This document shows, piece by piece, positions 29,314 through 41,800 of a stretch of 55,225 bases of DNA. Each line of letters starts with the position of its first letter. Position 1 is the stretch's first letter. Below the pieces are notes generated by a model that made no database searches, had not been told where the DNA came from, and worked only from the letters and a program-made list of their open reading frames with translations. Origin of the DNA: SVQP01 sp045658965 (GTDB lineage: Bacteria > Bacillota > Clostridia > Oscillospirales > CAG-272); contig JAZOVZ010000062.1 in assembly GCA_045658965.1 (NCBI GenBank), forward strand, positions 1-55,225, in the 5' to 3' direction. The position numbers were made by a program, and so were the translations under genes.

Positions 29314-30846
29314 TTATTTCCACTCCCGATCAAGCACTTTCTTTCTGTTCTTGAGGAACTTGAGCAGAAAATCGTAATTCTTTTCGGTAATATCGTCCTT
29401 ATCCGCGTACCAACGCTCGTCGTTGAGGGCAAGAGACTCGGAAATGCCGCTCTTGTAGTCCTGCACGTGGTCAATGCAATCGTCCAGCACGTCCGCATAG
29501 TAGGTCCGGTAACGCTCGCAAAGCATGTCGTAAAGCTCGTCCGAGCGTGCCACACCGCGGAAGAATTCGTTAGAATATTCTATCTTGCTATCCACGGTAT
29601 AGTACTCGTTGGGCGCGTCTGTCCAAGGCACGTACAAACTGTAATCGTAATCCCAGATGGGGCCGAACGCAAGCTTTTCGCCCGCGATCTGATAGGTGTA
29701 GAAGGATTTCCACACGTGGTCTCTCTCGCCCATGATCTGATCAATGATCAAATGGTCGATCAGCGAGTCGGTGTCCACGTAATGCTCAATTTTTTTGGTG
29801 TTGCCGTCGTGGAATGCGTCAAGCACCTTGTTGTAGTGCTTTTCCAGCTGCTCAAAGAACGAATAAAACTGCTCGTCCGAGCAAAAATCCGCCTTTTCGG
29901 GGTATTTGAGTGTGAAATACTTGTTGCACCACGCAATGTAGAAGTAGTGCTCACCCCTGATTGCGTTTTTGTCAAATTGCACGTCCTCGTCCAGGCAAAC
30001 GTAGAAATTGAACTGGTCAAGGTCGGTCATGTCGGGCGTGATGGTCTGCTCAAGATTCATGCGTCCCTCGTTTTCCTGCACCTGCTCGCAAAGCGTGTAA
30101 AGACCGACGTATTCGCCGTTGAGGTAGACGTTGACGTGATGCGCGGTGGGCGTAAAGTCAAACGCATCCGAGGCAGCACCGAGGTGGAATGCGGTGTAAT
30201 TGTGCATGCAGGAGGGGTCAAGATACTCGGCAAGCAGCACCCAGCTCTTTGCCTCGTGTAGCCCAAAGAGCGATTGCTTTTGGTCAAATTTGATGCGGTA
30301 AGGCTTTTTGGGATATCCCGAGGTGGAGTTGCCGCGCAGGCGAATGCCACCCGTCAGCCCGTGCAGCTCCTCGTCGGTGTTGACGAGGTCAAAGGTTACG
30401 TCCACGTATTCTTCGGTCGAGGCAATGCTTGCATCCCCCACGTTCAGATGCACGATGGGCAGCTCGCGCGTGGCGTAGTCCAGCACGAGATTGACCTTGG
30501 TGTCCTTGGTCACCTTTTTCACATCGATCTCGGTGCCTGTATACAGCACGCCGTCGATCTCGTAACCCTCGTACAGATAACCAAATTTCACCGTAAATGA
30601 CACGGGCACAAAATCGGTGTCTGTTACGTCCTGCACAAGCTCTCCACCGCTAAAGGTGACTGCGTCTGCGATAGGGCATACGATCTCAACTACCGTGCGG
30701 CCGTCGTCGGTTTCGGTTTCTGTCTCGGTCTCGGTCTCGGTGGTCGTATCGTGGGGCTGTGTTTGCGGTGTGTCCCCATGACAAGAAGCAAGCACGGGCA
30801 ACAATAGGCAACACAGCAGTAAAAGGCTTAAAATTCTGTATTTCAT
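29314..30846 (-). CDS. CotH kinase family lipoprotein
   Basis: 510 residues. The lipoprotein signal ends in V-L-A-S-C (Cys21). An acidic T-E-T-E repeat linker follows, then a small beta domain (about 50-135). The CotH domain has R-G-N-S-T, K-K-P-Y-R-I-K-F-D, K-S-W-V-L-L-A-E-Y-L-D-P-S, Y-V-G-L-Y-T-L-C-E-Q and the metal-binding D-Y-D-Y-S. CotH in Bacillus is an atypical kinase that phosphorylates spore-coat proteins; many secreted CotH proteins are extracellular and have unknown targets. The lipid anchor here suggests action outside the cell. Its ATG overlaps the stop of the upstream transporter gene, with the GGAGGT site inside that gene's last codons. Confidence 0.9.
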   Translation of the reverse strand: MKYRILSLLLLCCLLLPVLASCHGDTPQTQPHDTTTETETETETETDDGRTVVEIVCPIADAVTFSGGELVQDVTDTDFVPVSFTVKFGYLYEGYEIDGVLYTGTEIDVKKVTKDTKVNLVLDYATRELPIVHLNVGDASIASTEEYVDVTFDLVNTDEELHGLTGGIRLRGNSTSGYPKKPYRIKFDQKQSLFGLHEAKSWVLLAEYLDPSCMHNYTAFHLGAASDAFDFTPTAHHVNVYLNGEYVGLYTLCEQVQENEGRMNLEQTITPDMTDLDQFNFYVCLDEDVQFDKNAIRGEHYFYIAWCNKYFTLKYPEKADFCSDEQFYSFFEQLEKHYNKVLDAFHDGNTKKIEHYVDTDSLIDHLIIDQIMGERDHVWKSFYTYQIAGEKLAFGPIWDYDYSLYVPWTDAPNEYYTVDSKIEYSNEFFRGVARSDELYDMLCERYRTYYADVLDDCIDHVQDYKSGISESLALNDERWYADKDDITEKNYDFLLKFLKNRKKVLDREWK

Positions 30847-32186
30847 GCTACCTCCGTCTGCTCGCCCACGGGCTCAAGGCGCTTGCCCATGAGCAGAATA
30901 TACGCCACGATGCCAAGCTGAATGATGCCCGAAAGCGCAATCAGCCACGGAATGCCGCCCTCGTAGGTGTAGCCGAACAGGGGCAGGGCAAAATTCTTGG
31001 AAAGTGCGACGAATGCCGTGCCGAACAAAAGTCCTGCCGCCGCACCGAGGTTGAACACGATCTGATAAAACGAGGTGTAGCAGGTACGGTTGTGCTGCGG
31101 CATGTTGACGTACTGCATGTTCGCCACGATGGAGTTACGCCCAACGCCCGCGAAGTGCTGGGGCAGACGAACCGCCAACAGCATGGTCACAAGCAGCCAA
31201 GGGGCAAGATCGGGGCGAATGAGCGCGTAGAGCAGCTGCAGGGGGGCTTCGATCAAGAGAGCAAGTGCCAACGCGCGCAGCCACGAGGTCTTGGAAATGC
31301 GGTTTTGCCAGAACTTCATGGAGAAGGGGAAGAAGAAGGGATAGACGAAAATGACAAAGCAATACAGGAAATAGGAAACACCGATGGTGTCCATGAGGTA
31401 GACCTGCAGGAAGGTGTTGTGGCAGTACAGCGAGAACTGCCATGCAAACACCACCACCATGACCAGCATGTATTTTTTGTTGGCGGTGGGGATGGTGAGA
31501 ATGTCGCGGAATCTGGGTGCGCGAATGACGGGGTAATCCACCTCGCGCGGCAGCGAGAGCAGAATGATGTCCAAAATACCCAAAGCAAAGCCAAAGTGAC
31601 GCACAAACTCCCAAAATGCCAGCAGATCGGCGGGCATGGAGGCAATCTTGTCCGCGTACATTGCCACAAACATCATCAAAATACCGGGCAGAATGGCGGC
31701 GGCAAACTGATTAAAGGTCATGTAATGCGCACGCATACGCTCGGGCAGGAACTTGACGTGCCATGCAGCGTATCCCGAAACGGCAATGATGTTGAATACG
31801 TACGCAACGAATTGCAGCACCGACATGCATATGATCAGCGTAGTGGCGTTGGTGATGAAATGCGGCAGCAGCGTCAGCGCGAAAATGCTGCACACGTAGT
31901 ACAAGAGCTTGCAGACAGCCAACACAAAGCGGCGCTTTTTGAAGCGCGTGAGCAGCGAGGGCGCAAAGATGACGAAAAGACCCGCGATAAAGGGCGAGAA
32001 GGCGAGAATGCCGATCTGCGCGGGCTCCATGTGGTAGCCGCGCAAAAATTCGGTCCAGAAAACACCGGTGGTGATGTAGTTGATCATTGCCTCAAGGGCG
32101 ACCGATATGACTAAAATACAGCGCGTGCGCGCGTTGGGGTCCTTGAAGTTAAATACCTGACCTAAGGTCATTTTATGTCGTTGCAT
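30843..32186 (-). CDS. MFS-type transporter
   Basis: 447 residues with about twelve hydrophobic segments and short charged loops such as R-F-K-K-R-R between segments 2 and 3, as in the major facilitator superfamily. No subfamily signature that I can name is present, so the cargo is unknown. The ATG at 32186 is chosen: CGGAG lies ten bases upstream, and the earlier in-frame start would fall at the -35 box of the promoter. It is translationally coupled to the CotH lipoprotein gene, which suggests a shared role in envelope or spore-coat biology. Confidence 0.78.
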   Translation of the reverse strand: MQRHKMTLGQVFNFKDPNARTRCILVISVALEAMINYITTGVFWTEFLRGYHMEPAQIGILAFSPFIAGLFVIFAPSLLTRFKKRRFVLAVCKLLYYVCSIFALTLLPHFITNATTLIICMSVLQFVAYVFNIIAVSGYAAWHVKFLPERMRAHYMTFNQFAAAILPGILMMFVAMYADKIASMPADLLAFWEFVRHFGFALGILDIILLSLPREVDYPVIRAPRFRDILTIPTANKKYMLVMVVVFAWQFSLYCHNTFLQVYLMDTIGVSYFLYCFVIFVYPFFFPFSMKFWQNRISKTSWLRALALALLIEAPLQLLYALIRPDLAPWLLVTMLLAVRLPQHFAGVGRNSIVANMQYVNMPQHNRTCYTSFYQIVFNLGAAAGLLFGTAFVALSKNFALPLFGYTYEGGIPWLIALSGIIQLGIVAYILLMGKRLEPVGEQTEVA

Positions 32187-32226
32187 GGCAATATACTCCG
32201 ATCCAAGCACAAAAATACTCAATATA

Positions 32227-32255
32227 ATTATATCCTGCCCGGCGGTATTTGTCAA
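32227..32255 (-). promoter_or_regulatory. Promoter of the MFS-CotH operon
   Basis: Minus strand TTGACA (32255-32250), 17 bases, TATAAT (32232-32227): perfect consensus. Confidence 0.88.
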
Positions 32256-32284
32256 TATCGCAAGGCAGGATAAAGGGATGTATT

Positions 32285-32674
32285 TTATGCAAAAAAGTCA
32301 AATCCGCCGTGTATGATCACGCGCGCAATATACGTGCCCAAAAGCAGCGCGCCAAACCCTACGGTCAGCACCCACCAAAGCACCTGCAGCCACTTTTTCT
32401 CGAAAAGTCCCTTGTGAAACAGCATCCACAAAAAGGGAATGCCCGCAAAAAACGCGGGATGATAGGCAAACGCCGCCGCAAAATCAAGGCGCAAAGCCGC
32501 CAAGTGCGCGCGCGTCATGCCGCAAAAAGGGCAGCAAATGCCAAAGATGGCATAGGTCGGGCAGGTGCTGTCAAACGCCCATGACAGCAGTGTGAACAAT
32601 ACAGCCACGACCGCCAATATACCAACGTGCAGCAAAATGACCTGCACGTATTTTTTTGCAAAGAATTGCTTCAT
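32285..32674 (-). CDS. DUF2752 small membrane protein
   Basis: 129 residues with three or four membrane segments and the DUF2752 motif C-C-P-F-C-G-M-T-R-A (47-56), preceded by Cys38 (S-T-C-P-T). Function is unknown for the family; the paired cysteines suggest metal or disulfide chemistry at the membrane. The ATG at 32674 has GAAAGGAGGG upstream, and a promoter lies 40 bases further up. It is monocistronic. Confidence 0.88.
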   Translation of the reverse strand: MKQFFAKKYVQVILLHVGILAVVAVLFTLLSWAFDSTCPTYAIFGICCPFCGMTRAHLAALRLDFAAAFAYHPAFFAGIPFLWMLFHKGLFEKKWLQVLWWVLTVGFGALLLGTYIARVIIHGGFDFFA

Positions 32675-32712
32675 GCGCACCCTCCTTTCGTTCGCCGTAC
32701 CTTTTATATAAT

Positions 32713-32741
32713 ATTGTAGCAAATCGCGCCTGCTTTGTCAA
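32713..32741 (-). promoter_or_regulatory. Promoter of the DUF2752 gene
   Basis: Minus strand TTGACA (32741-32736), 17 bases, TACAAT (32718-32713). Confidence 0.85.
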
Positions 32742-32778
32742 GCAAAAGCGGGATCACAAAAAACAATGCTCAAAAAAA

Positions 32779-32810
32779 TCCCCATGGAGAGCTTGCGCTC
32801 TCCATGGGGA
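32779..32810 (-). terminator. Terminator after the giant LRR gene
   Basis: A perfect 13-bp stem (TCCCCATGGAGAG and complement) with a short loop, then seven T on the minus strand. Confidence 0.92.
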
Positions 32811-32841
32811 GGGTGGCTGACTTTTCAGCCTTGGGATTTGC

Positions 32842-35800
32842 TTATGCGGTGTAGCCCCAGACGACCTTGTGGGTGTAGTTGGTCCAGTAGCTGTCCCAGC
32901 CTGCAGGCTGCTCGCTGGCTGCTACGTAGAAGGTTGCGTTCGGGCATTCGACAAATGCAGCATATCCAATCGTAGTTACGCTTTCGGGAATGTAGACAGC
33001 AGTCAAGTTATCGCAATAACAGAATGCATATTCACCGATAGTAGTCACGCTCTCGGGAATGATGATAGAAGTCATACTGTAGCAGTTATAGAATGCATAA
33101 TCGCCAATTGCGGTAATGCTCTCGGGAATGACAACAGTAGTCAAACCGTCGCAGTCGTAGAATGCATATTCACCAATCTCGGTCACGCTGTCGGGAATCA
33201 CTATCTCGGTCAAGTGGTAACAATTATAGAATGCATAATCACTGATTGTTTTGATGCCTTCAGGAAGGACAACAGAGGTCAGCTTGTAGCAATTATAGAA
33301 TGCCTGTGCACCGATTGATGTCACACTGTCGGGAATGACTATCTCAGTCAAGCCATAACAATAATAGAATGCATCATTGCCGATTATAGTGACACCTTCA
33401 GGAATAACGACAGAGGTCAAGCCATAACAACCGGAGAATGCTCTATTACCGATTGCGGTGAGAGTATAGTCTTCAAGATCAAGCGACACGTCAATTTCGG
33501 TTGCAGTGCCTTCATACCCCACGACAACGGCGGTATTATCGTTCAGCAGAGCATATACAACTCCCTGTTCGTCGGTGTAGAGCTCCTTGAAATTCCAGAT
33601 AATTCTGTCAAAACCATCGACCCAGTTACTGCTCCAACCGGCAGGCTGCTCGCTTGCAGTTACGTAGAAGGTTGTATTTCCGCAGTTGACAAACGCAGAA
33701 TCGCCCATTGTAGTAACGCTTTGGGGAATGATAATCTGGATTAAGCTATAGCAATAGGAAAAGGCATAATCGCCAATTGTGATTACGCTTTCGGGAATGA
33801 CAACGGTAGTCAAACCGTTACAATCACAGAAAGCATAATTGTCAATTATGGTCACGCTTTCGGGAATGATGACAGATACGAGCGTATCGCAATTGCGGAA
33901 AGCTTCTTTGTTGATCGCGGTGACGGTATAGCCATCGATCAGAAGGGGCAGGTAGATTTCGGTTGCGGTGCCTTCGTAGTCTAAAACGATTGCAGTCTGA
34001 TCGTTCAGCAGAGCGTAAACGACTCCCTGGCCGTCGGTGTAGATATCCTTGCAATTCCAAATGATCTGAACGGAGTTGTCACACCAGTTGCTATCCCAGC
34101 CTGCAGGCTGCTCGCTTGCAGTTACGTAGAAGGTTGCGTTCCAGCAATTGACAAATGCGTCAGAACCGATCGTAGTAACGCTTTCGGGAATGTAGACAGC
34201 AGTCAGGTTATGGCAATAATAGAATGCATATTCGCCAATCGTAGTCACACCTTCAGGAATGACGACGGAGGTCAGATTGTTGCATTCATAGAATGCATTT
34301 TCACCGATCTCGGTCACGCTATCGGGAATGACAATCTCGCGCAGGTTAAAGCAGATCGAGAAGGTGTATTCGGCGATCTCGGTCAAACCGTTGGGCAGAG
34401 TGACGCTCTGCAAGCTGTAGCAGTCGCTGAATGCATAGCGTTCGATCATGGTCACGCTGTCGGGAATGACGATCGAGGTCAGCCCGGATTTGTAGAATGT
34501 CCATTCACCGATCGTGGTTACGCCCTCGGGAATGACGATAGAGGTCAGAGCGGAGCAATACTGGAATGCGTACGCACCGATTTCAGTCACACTTTCGGGA
34601 ATGACAACCGAGGTCAGTTTATCGCAGTCGTAGAATGCGTACGCACCGATTTCGGTCACACTCTCGGGAATGACGATGGATACGAGCGTATCGCAATTGC
34701 GGAAAGCTTCAGCGTTGATCGCGGTGACGGTATAGCCATCGAGTGTCAGATCGATTTCGGTTGCAGTGCCTGCATAACTCAAAACGATGGCGGTCTGGTC
34801 GTTCAGCAGAGCGTATACAACTCCTTGAGCATCGGTGTAGATTCCTGCGCAATTCCAGACAACCTTATCGGAATTACCGCCCCAACTGCTGTCCCAACCT
34901 GCAGGACGCTCGCTTGCAACTACGCCAATGATTGTGTTGTCACAAGAGCTAAATGCGCCATATTCAATCGTGGTAACGCTTGCGGGAATGACGACGGAAT
35001 ACAACTTGTTGCAATTATAGAATGCATAATTGCCAATTGCGGTTACGCTTCCGGGAATGTAGACAGAAGTCAAGTTGTAGCAATAACGGAATGCATAATT
35101 GCCGATCTCGGTCACGCCTTCGGGAATGACAACAGTAGTCAAACCGTTACAATCATAGAAAGCATAATTGCCGATCTCGGTTACGCCTTCGGGAATGATG
35201 ACAGATACGAGCGTATCGCAATCGCGGAAAGCGTCAGCGTTGATCGCGGTGACGGTATAGCCATCGAGCGTCAGGTCAAGCTCGGCTGCGGTACCTTGAT
35301 AATCAATTACCAACGCGGTGTCGTTCTTGGTCAAAGCATACACAACACCCTGCTCGTCGGTATGGAACTTATCAAAGTTCCATACGACGAATTCTTTTCT
35401 GCCGGTGCTATTCCAGTTGTCTGCCCAGTTTTCGGGTCTCTGTGCATGGCAGACGTAGATCGTGCCGTTCGTGAACGCATAGTCTTCCACGGTGGTCACG
35501 GAGGACGGGATGACGGCGCTTTGCAGGTAGCCTGTGCTAAATGCGTAGGAGCAGATGGTGGTGACCGACTCGGGGATGACGACGATTTGCAAGCCTGCGG
35601 ACTCGAACGCACCTGCACCGATCTTGGTCACGCTGTTGGGAATGATGATCTCGGTCAGATTGTGGCAGCTCGAGAAGGTGTATTCGGCGATCTCGGTCAA
35701 GCCGTTGGACAGCGTGACACTCTGTAAGCTGTAGCAGCAGCTGAATGCATAGCGTTCGATCTTGGTTACACTGTCGGGAATGACGACTGAGGTCAATCCG

Positions 35801-38800
35801 GAATTATAGAATGCCCATTCGCCGATCGTGGTCACGCTCTCGGGAATGACGATAGAGGTCAGAGCGGAGCAATACTGGAATGCGTACGCACCGATTTCAG
35901 TCACACTTTCGGGAATGACGATAGAGGTCAGTGCACAGCAGTTGTAGAATGCACCCTCACCAATCACAGTCACGTTCGTGGGGATGGTGATCGCAGACAG
36001 CTTGACGCAATTGCTGAAAGCGTTGTTGCTGATCTCGGTCAACGAATTGGGCAGCGTGACGCTTTGCAGCTCGCTACAATCGTAGAATACGCCGTCACCG
36101 ATCTTGGTGATACTCTCGGGAATGGTGATGGAGGTCAGCTTATCGCAATTTCGGAATGCGTTTGCGCCAATTTCCTTCAAGCCTTCAGGAAGGTTGATCT
36201 GCTTGAGGTACAGACAATTGTAGAAGGCTTCTTTGCCGATGTACATCAAGCTGTCGGGCAGCGTGATGATCTCGATCTCTTCGGATCCGTAGAATGCGCG
36301 AGCAGCGATCTTGGTCACGGTGCAACCGTTGATCTCGGAGAGGATCTCAACGGTCGTATGGCGGTTATCAAAGTCGATAACGGAAGCCGTGTTATCGTTG
36401 AACAGCAGGTAGGTGACGCCGTACGCGGTATCAACGTAGATATCCTTGACGTTCCAAGTGATCTCGGAATCGTCGCCGTTGTGCCAGTTTTCATGCCAAC
36501 CCTCAGGCTTGGATGCATGGAATACGATGACGCTTCCGTGAAGTGCGTTGTAACCGATAGTCGTAACGCTTTCGGGAATGATCAGGGTATCGGTGAATCG
36601 TACGCCATTAAATGCGTGTTCACCGATCGAGATCAAGGAACTCGGCAGTTTGGACATTTGAGCGTTATGGCATTGATAGAATGCATCATCGCCAATTGTC
36701 GTAACGCTGTCGGGCAAATTGATGCTTTGCAGAGCGTAGCAGTACTGGAATGCGCTATCGCCGATGGTTGTTAAGCCTGCGGGGAAGGTGATTGCAGTAA
36801 AGTAGCTGCTGTTGCAATGGTAGAAGGCACTTGCACCGATCTCCTTTAACGTGCTCGGCAGCGTGACGCTTTGCAGATTTTGGCAGTACTGGAACGCATA
36901 ATCACCGATGGAGGTCAGCGCATTGGGGAATACAACGCTCGTCAGATTATAGCATTGGTAGAACGCATATTCAGGAATGTAAGTGAGCGTGTCAGGAAGA
37001 ACGATGCTTGTAATGGCGGAGTTTGCAAAGACATTGGGATACATGTTGGTAACGATGCAGCCCTTGACTGTGTCGATCACGATATCGGAAACCGATCCGT
37101 CAAAGGTGTAGATGCTTGCCGTGCCATTGGTATGAATGATGTAGGTGATGCCGGTCGTTTGGTCGTAGAACATTTCCAGCATATCCCAGAATACGTTGGT
37201 GTACATGCCATTGTACCAAAGCACATCCCAACCCTCGGGCTTGGAGCTTGTCATCGGATAAATTTCCGAACAGCTGAACGCATTTGCGCCGATCTTGTTT
37301 ACGTTCTTGGGGATCTTGGGCGCATTGAGGGGCACGTTGTAGAATGCATACGTGCCGATCTCGTCCAGCGTAGTGGGGAAGAGGACTTCGGTCAGCGCGT
37401 TGCAGTCATAGAATGCATGCTCGCCGATGATCCGGACGCCTTCGGGAATGTTGATGCTTGCAAGATTATCACAGTTATAGAATGCGTGGGAGCTGATTTC
37501 AACCAAAGAGGAGGGCAGGCTGACTTCCGTGAGGTTATGCCAGTAGTAGAACGCGTGATCGGCCAGCTTTGTCACACCCTCGCCGATAGTCAGTTTTTCT
37601 ACCCAATTGTTGCTGCTCATGTCGGTTCCGTGAATGACTGTGTTGTAGCCGGGGGCGCCGTTGATGGTCAATTCTGCGACCTCTTTGTTGTAGAAGTAGA
37701 GGTGAGCGGTGCCATCATCGCAAAGCAGATACGTGTTACCGTCTTCGGTCGTGATGAACCATCCCGAGGGAACGTTCCATGCAACCTTCTCATTAGAGTA
37801 ATTGTTCCATTCGTAGTTCCAACCCTCAGGCTTTGCTTCAATAGCTGCGTATACATAGCAGCTGTTGAATGCATAAGAACCAATGGTGGTAACGCTTGCG
37901 GGCAGGTAGATGTGTGCGTAGGTGTTTTGGAATGCTCCGTAGTCGATGGTGGTGACGCTTTCGGGCAGCATCAGCGTGGTCAGCGCAGAGCAGCCGCAGA
38001 ATGCGTTTTCACCGATCTTCTTTAAGGTGTTGGGCAGAACGACTTGCGCCAGATTGCTGCAATTGTAGAACGCCTCTGCTTCGATTGAGATAACGCCTTC
38101 CAGAAGCGTGACCTTTACGATGTTCTGATTGTTGTTGAAGACATTGCGTACGATGACCTCATAGCCTTCAATGCCGCCGATCACAAGCTCGGTCAGGTCA
38201 CGGTCGTAATCGTATACGTAAGCGAGGTCCGTGCTGGTCAGCAGGTAGGTAATACCTGTCTGCTCGTCGGTGTAGAACTCCTTGAACGCCCAGCAAACGT
38301 TGCTTTGAGAACCGCTGTACCAGTTGTCGTGCCAGTTTTCGGGCTTTTCGGTAAGCGTGACGAGCATCACGCCCTGAGAGAACGCGCTTTCACCGATTGT
38401 GACGTTGGTCGGAACTGTGAACACGCCTAAGTTGATCGCACTGAATGCATAAGCACCGATTTCGGTCAAGGTAGAGGGAAGCGTGATCTCTTGCAGGTTA
38501 TACCAGTTATAGAATGCGTACGTATCAAGCTTGACGATGCCCTCACCGACGATCAGTTTGTGCACGTTTCCGTTACCTTCCTGTACACCGTGAACGACGG
38601 TGTCGTAATTCTTGTAAGCAGAAACGGTCAGCTCGAGCAAGTTCTTGTCATAGAAGTAGAGGTGGGCGATATCGTTCTCGTCCAACAGGTAGACAGTACC
38701 GTCCTCTGCCTGACAGAAGATTCCTGCAGGGACGTTCCATGCTACGTTGGAGTAGTTGTAATAACCGTTCCAATCGAAGGACCAGTCTGCGGGCTTTTCT

Positions 38801-41800
38801 GCAACCGTTACGTATGCATAGCAGTTCTGGAATGCATATGCACCGATCACTTTCACTTGAGCGGGAATGCGAACGTGTGCGTTGCAACCGTAGAAAGCAT
38901 ACTGCTCGATGGTCTGCAGGCTGTCGGGGAGAGTGACGACGGACAGGTTATAACAATTGTAGAATGCGTTTTCTCCAATGGTCTGCAAGCCTTCGGGCAA
39001 AACGATGGCGGTAATGCCGCTGTTATGGAACGCATACGCGCCGATCTTCTGAATGCTCGGGTCGATCGTGACCTTGGAAAATTCCGCTCTGTTTTCAAAC
39101 AAGCGTTCGGGGATCTCGGTTACGGGGAAGTCGGGGTTGCCGCCCAATACGATCTCGTCGGAATGACCGTTAACGCCTGCAATATAGGTCGTGCCGTCGT
39201 TGAGTCTTACGTAGGTGACACCGTATTCGTCGGTCACGAATGCAGCAACGTCCCACGTTACGCGATTATCGTATCCGTGCCAGCTTTCTGCCCATTCGGC
39301 AGGTGCTTGCTGTGCGTTGCAGAAGAGGCTGCCGCAGTTAAAGGCGTATTCGCCGATATAACTGATGTCAGAGGAAACGTAGATGGTAACGAAGGAAGAA
39401 ATATTGTAGAATGCGTAGTTTTCAATGGTTGTCAGCGCGCTCGACAACGTAACGCTGCGAAGTTCGCGACAATCTCTGAAGGCATTCTCACCGATCACGG
39501 TTACCGTTTCGGGAATTACAACGGACTCGATGCTGTAGTTACCTTGGAATGCACCTGCACCGATCTTTGTGATCGCGTAGCCGTCCACGTTGAATACGAG
39601 GTTGGCTGCTTCGCCGGTGTATCCGATTATGGTTGCCGTTTGATCGGCAAACAACACGTAAGTCACGCCCTGTGCATCGGTATACAGCTTTTCAATGCCC
39701 CAAACGACGTAATCCGATCTGTACTCACCGTTCCAGTTTTTGTTCCAGCCGGTGGGTTTGCTTGCTGCTTGTACGTAAACGGTACCGTAGTTGAAGGCAT
39801 ATTCGCCGATTACGGTTACGCTTGCGGGAATTTCAATATGCTTGAACTCGGTCTGGTTGAAGGCGTACGCGCCGATTTCGATCAAGCCCATGGGAAGCTT
39901 GATATCTGCTTGATCGCAGTTGTAGAATGCGTGTTCGCCGATCTTGGTCAAGCCTGTGGGGAGGTTCACGCTCTTGAGGTTATGGCAGTTATAGAAAGCG
40001 TAGTTGCCGATCTCGGTCAGACTATCGGGCAAAGTGATTTCCACAAGATTGTTGCAATGATTGAATGTGGATTCCTTCAGGACGGTGATCTGATCGGAAG
40101 CGATTACGACAGAGGTCAGTGCAGAGCAGTTACGGAACGCACCGTCTTCCAACGATTGTACACCGGAGGGGACAACGATGGAGGTCAGCGCGCTGCAATT
40201 GCCGAATGCGTTGCTGTTGATCGTGATAAGGCTTTCCGGCAGAATCACCTCGGTCAGCGCGGAGCAATGGCTGAATGCGTAGCTGTCGATTGTGATAAGG
40301 CTTTCCGGCAGAATCACCTCGGTCAGTGCGCGACAGTTGTAGAATGCGTATTCGCCGATCTTGAGCAAGCCGTTGCGCAGCACGATCTTTTCAAGATACT
40401 GATTTTCGTAGAATGCACGGGCAGTGATCTCCGTAACCGTGTATCCGTCAACGCCAATGGTGATCTCTGCAGCTTCGCCCGTATACTCAAAGACGACTGC
40501 CGTGCCGTTGTTGAAGAGGATGTAGGTTACGCCCTGATCGTCGGTAAAGATCTTGTCGAGGTTGAATACAACGTAATCTTTTCTGCCATCACCGTTCCAG
40601 TACTGACTCCAGGAGCCGGGTACCTTGGCGGTTTGGAGATAGATGGTGCCGTTGCTAAATGCGTAATCACCTACGTAAGTAACCGACTTGGGAATGATGA
40701 TGCGTTGTGTGGAAACACCGTTGAACGCATGAGAGCCGATCTCGGTCAGCGTGCTCGGCAGAGTCACGTTTTTCAAACTCCAACAGCAGTGGAATGCATA
40801 TTGACCGATCGTAGTAACGCCCTCGGGAATCTCGACGGACACCAAGTCATCACAGTTGTAGAAGGCGTAATCGCCGATGACGCTGACACCGTCTTCGATC
40901 GTGACAGTCTTGAGATTGTAGCAATCCATGAATGCGTGGTCGCCGATTGTGGAAACGCTTCCGGGAATATTGATTGCAGTCAAGGCATCACAGCTGTAGA
41001 ATGCATAGCTGTCAATCTCCTGCAAGGTCGAGGGAAGAAGGATGCTTTCCAATTTGTCGCAATTCTGGAATGCGCCCTCACCAATGGAGATGAGTCCTTC
41101 GGCAAGCGTTACGCTTTTAAGGCTGTTGCAGTTGTTGAATGCGTTGACGCCTATGGACGTAACACCGGAGGGAATGGTGATTGCAGTCAGTGCGTTGCAA
41201 TTGCTGAATGCGTAATCACCGATTACAGTAATGCCCTTGGAAAGGACGGCGGTCTCAAGCGAAGTGCAATCGCTGAATGCATACGCACCGATCTCGGATA
41301 CGCCTGCGGGAACGGTAATGCCGGTCAGCCAGGTGCATCTGTAGAAGGCGTACGTGCCAATCTCAGTCAGGGATGCGGGCAAATCGATTGTTTCAAGGCT
41401 GAAGCATTCCGCAAATGCATAAGAACCGATGCTTTGCGTCTTATTGGGAAGCGTGATAGCGGTAAGCTCGCTGCAGCCGTAGAATGCGTAATTGCCGATC
41501 TGCGTCAGATCAGCGGGCAGCGTGATCTGTGCCAGATAGTAGCAATTCATGAATGCATTGTCACCAATGTACGTAATGCTATCGGGCAGCACGATGGAGG
41601 TGATCTGCGTATCTGCAAAGGCACCGGAGTAAATGTCAACAACCGTGTGACCGTTTACGGTAGAACCGATCACAATGTCGGTAGCGGTTCCTTCATATTT
41701 GTAGATGCTTGCAGTACCGTCGTAGTGGATGATGTAGGTAACACCCGTTGCTTGGTCCGTAAACATCTCAAGCAGATCCCAGAAGATCTGATCAAAGGAG

